Source of the DNA: Dehalococcoidales bacterium
GTDB lineage: Bacteria; Chloroflexota; Dehalococcoidia; Dehalococcoidales; UBA5760
Direction of reading: 5' to 3'
Length of the DNA stretch: 15,144 nucleotides
Assembly: GCA_028710655.1 (NCBI GenBank)
Contig: JAQTTS010000019.1
Location: 1 to 15,144, forward strand
The number at the start of each line of letters is the position of its first letter. Position 1 is the stretch's first letter. The position numbers and the translations under genes are program-made. Shown here piece by piece: positions 13,077 to 15,144 of the stretch. Under the pieces are notes generated by a model, which did no database searches, had not been told where the DNA came from, and saw only the letters and a list, made by a program, of their open reading frames with translations.

Positions 13077-14321
13077 ATGAGTTTCTTAGCTCAAACTGAT
13101 CCGGAAATTAGTCGTGTTATCGCTATGGAGGCAAAGCGGCAGAGGGAGACAATCAATCTGATCGCCTCCGAGAATTATGCCAGCCGGGCTGTGCTTGAGG
13201 CCCAGGGTTCATTTTTAACCAATAAGTATGCTGAGGGCTACTGCCATAAACGCTATTACGGCGGCTGCGAGAATGTGGATACTGTGGAGGGCCTGGCTAT
13301 TGAGCGGGTTAAAGAGCACTTTCATGTTGACCATGCCAATGTCCAGCCGCACAGCGGGGCTCAGGCGAATATGGCAGTCTACTACGCTCTGCTTGACTAT
13401 GGTGATACTGTCATGGGTATGAGCCTGGCGCATGGCGGGCACCTTACCCATGGCTCTAAGGTGAGTTTCTCTGGACGCCTGTACCGGTTTGTACCGTACG
13501 GGGTTAACCGCGAGACAGAAAGGATAGATTATCAGGAGCTGGAGAGGCTTGCCTTGGAGCATCGTCCTAAGTTGATCGTGGCCGGCGCCAGTGCTTATAC
13601 CAGAATTATTGATTTCGAGCGTTTCCGCTACATTGCCGACCGGGTGGGTGCCAAACTGATGGTTGATATGGCTCATATTGCCGGTATGGTGGCAGTGGGT
13701 CTGCACCCGAGTCCGGTGCCCTACGCTGATGTGATAACCTCGACCACTCATAAGACGCTACGTGGACCTCGAGGAGGGTTTATTTTGTGCCGTAGTGAAC
13801 TGGCCCCGGCGATAGATGCGGCGGTCTTTCCTGAAATGCAGGGTGGCCCCCTGATGCATGTTATTGCTGCCAAGGCGGTGGGGTTTTGGGAGGCGATGCA
13901 ACCTGCCTTTGCCGATTACCAGCGTGCCCTGCTGGATAATGCGTTCACTCTAGCCGATGAGCTGCAAAAGCGGAAGCTGCATTTGGTATCCGGTGGCACG
14001 GATAACCATATGGTATTGGTTAATCTCGGCGGCATCGGCGTTACCGGCAGAGCGGCTGAGGAAGCTCTGGGGAAGGTCGGTATCGTGGTTAACCGCAACG
14101 GGGTTCCCTTTGATTCTTATCCGCCTAGTATCGCCAGCGGCATCAGGTTAGGTACGCCGGCGGTAACGTCTCGTGGCTTTGGCAGGGAGGAAATAAGACA
14201 AATCGCCTCATTGATATTCAAGGTGATCGCCAATATTGGTGATTGTGATATCCGGGATCAGGTGAGCCGGGAGGTCAATCAGATATGCCAGCGTTTTCTG
14301 GTGCCTGGTATTGATGAGTGA
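13077..14321 (+). CDS. glyA: Serine hydroxymethyltransferase
   Basis: GlyA is a pyridoxal-phosphate enzyme of the cytoplasm that interconverts serine and glycine, passing the one-carbon unit to tetrahydrofolate. The 414-residue length is normal. Visible family signatures are the N-terminal [40 protein letters not shown], the [15 protein letters not shown] region, [17 protein letters not shown], and [14 protein letters not shown] with the cofactor-binding lysine at K226. Also visible are [11 protein letters not shown] and the substrate-carboxylate arginine in [22 protein letters not shown] lies just before the ATG, an excellent ribosome binding site. It is followed after 72 bases by prs on the same strand, so a shared transcript supplying one-carbon units and PRPP to nucleotide synthesis is likely. 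Confidence 0.98.
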   Translation: MSFLAQTDPEISRVIAMEAKRQRETINLIASENYASRAVLEAQGSFLTNKYAEGYCHKRYYGGCENVDTVEGLAIERVKEHFHVDHANVQPHSGAQANMAVYYALLDYGDTVMGMSLAHGGHLTHGSKVSFSGRLYRFVPYGVNRETERIDYQELERLALEHRPKLIVAGASAYTRIIDFERFRYIADRVGAKLMVDMAHIAGMVAVGLHPSPVPYADVITSTTHKTLRGPRGGFILCRSELAPAIDAAVFPEMQGGPLMHVIAAKAVGFWEAMQPAFADYQRALLDNAFTLADELQKRKLHLVSGGTDNHMVLVNLGGIGVTGRAAEEALGKVGIVVNRNGVPFDSYPPSIASGIRLGTPAVTSRGFGREEIRQIASLIFKVIANIGDCDIRDQVSREVNQICQRFLVPGIDE

Positions 14322-14393
14322 TATCTGACAACTGAAGAGTTCAGCAAGTAATAACGCTATAGTTTCACATAGGGTCTTAGGAGGTAGTACTCA

Positions 14394-15144
14394 ATGGATG
14401 AAATAAAGGTGTTTACGGGTAATGCTCACCCTGCTCTGGCTGAGTCAGTTGCTGGTTACCTCAATATACCTCTCGGTCGGTGTGAGGTTTTTGAGTTCAG
14501 TAACGAGAATACGTTTGTTCGTATTCTGGAGAATGTGCGCCAGCGGGATGTCTTTGTTATCCAGCCCTTGTCGTCTCCGGTCAACAAGAGTCTGGTTGAG
14601 TTGTTGATTATGATTGATGCTCTGAAGCGGGCCTCCGCCGAGCGCATTACGGCGGTGGTTCCCTATTATGGCTATGGTCGTACGGATAAGAAGGATCAAC
14701 CGAGGGTGCCGATAACAGCCCGGTTGGTGGCTGATCTGCTTACCGTAGCCGGCGCTAATCGTTTGCTGACTGTGGATTTACATGCACCCCAGATTCAGGG
14801 TTTTTTCAATATTCCGGTTGATGAGCTAACCGCGCTTTACCTGCTGGCCCGTTACTTCGAAGAGAAGGGCCTTGATCGTCGTGATCTGGTTGTGGTAGCT
14901 ACCGATATCGGGATTTCCAAGCGTGCCCGGGACCTGGCAGCAAAGCTCAAGGCTCCTCTGGCAATCGTGGAGAAGAGGCGTGTCGGTAATGATGATAAGA
15001 CTGAGACGCTGAATGTTATCGGTGAGGTGGAGTCGAGGATAGCGCTTACCGTAGACGATGAAATAGACACTGCCGGTTCTCTGGCGGGTGTCGTCGGCGC
15101 ACTTACGGAGCGTGGTGCCAGGGAGGTGTATTCCTGTTGCACTC
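14394..15144 (+). CDS. prs: Ribose-phosphate pyrophosphokinase (3' end outside the window)
   Basis: Prs transfers pyrophosphate from ATP to ribose-5-phosphate to make PRPP for purine, pyrimidine, histidine, tryptophan and NAD synthesis. The window holds 250 codons, starting at an ATG preceded by AGGAGGT. Signatures are VDLHAPQIQGFF (about 129-140), DQPRVPITARLVADLL after the YGYGRTDKK ATP loop, the KRR flexible-loop start, and the PRPP loop VDDEIDTAGS. Compared with E. coli Prs, FSDGE is FSNEN, YARQDR is YGRTDK and SPDIGGVVRAR is ATDIGISKRAR. These changes are shared, as I recall, with a KDQPR subfamily common in Chloroflexota, so they need not mean loss of function. About 60 more residues are expected beyond the right edge. 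Confidence 0.95.
   Translation, partial: MDEIKVFTGNAHPALAESVAGYLNIPLGRCEVFEFSNENTFVRILENVRQRDVFVIQPLSSPVNKSLVELLIMIDALKRASAERITAVVPYYGYGRTDKKDQPRVPITARLVADLLTVAGANRLLTVDLHAPQIQGFFNIPVDELTALYLLARYFEEKGLDRRDLVVVATDIGISKRARDLAAKLKAPLAIVEKRRVGNDDKTETLNVIGEVESRIALTVDDEIDTAGSLAGVVGALTERGAREVYSCCT

Noticed and set aside
13215..13751. 178-codon minus-strand ORF inside glyA
   Set aside because: It is antisense to the most conserved part of serine hydroxymethyltransferase. Long antisense frames are common over strongly biased genes.
14330..14350. Small hairpin CTGAA-GAG-TTCAG between glyA and prs
   Set aside because: The stem is only five pairs with no T tract, too weak to call a terminator. The short gap suggests read-through.

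Overview
The window reads as an ordinary chromosomal housekeeping segment from a bacterium of moderate GC content. The Prs and family-4 uracil-DNA glycosylase sequences, the secreted protein resembling a NEW3 (NPCBM-associated) domain at the left edge, the abundance of GTG and TTG starts and the gene company (acpS, yebC-ruvC-ruvA, uvrB, ftsK, rnj, udg, glyA, prs) point to Chloroflexota, most likely class Dehalococcoidia. That assignment is an inference from remembered family features and was not tested by a search. There is no tRNA, rRNA, CRISPR array, insertion sequence or prophage gene.

Layout, left to right. Bases 1-286 (minus) hold the 5' part of a secreted protein. A divergent promoter pair at about 427-531 separates it from acpS (plus) and a four-pass membrane protein of unknown function. 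A new plus-strand promoter, overlapped by a perfect 18-bp palindrome, drives yebC-ruvC-ruvA. A separately promoted small lipoprotein follows, closed by a strong hairpin terminator. A gap of about 450 bases then leads into a 129-residue unrecognised protein whose 5' leader can fold into two competing structures, one hiding the ribosome binding site. That gene meets plsC (minus) tail to tail, with the two stop codons overlapping. plsC and uvrB diverge from a second promoter pair. uvrB is followed by a 50-residue highly basic small ORF. A minus-strand operon udg-rnj-ftsK fills 8369-12893. Its promoter lies back to back with that of glyA-prs (plus), and prs runs off the right edge.

Functionally the block is rich in genome maintenance: Holliday-junction processing (RuvA, RuvC), nucleotide excision repair (UvrB), uracil excision (family-4 UDG) and chromosome segregation (FtsK). 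It also carries RNA turnover (RNase J), translation support (YebC), phospholipid and acyl-carrier biosynthesis (PlsC, AcpS), and one-carbon and nucleotide metabolism (GlyA, Prs). ruvB is not next to ruvA and is absent from the window.

I found no striking new multi-gene system. The parts most worth a second look are small: the palindromic operator over the yebC-ruvCA promoter, an inverted repeat over the uvrB -10 region, the switch-like leader before the 129-residue protein, the 50-residue basic ORF after uvrB, and the hairpin in the udg-rnj leader.
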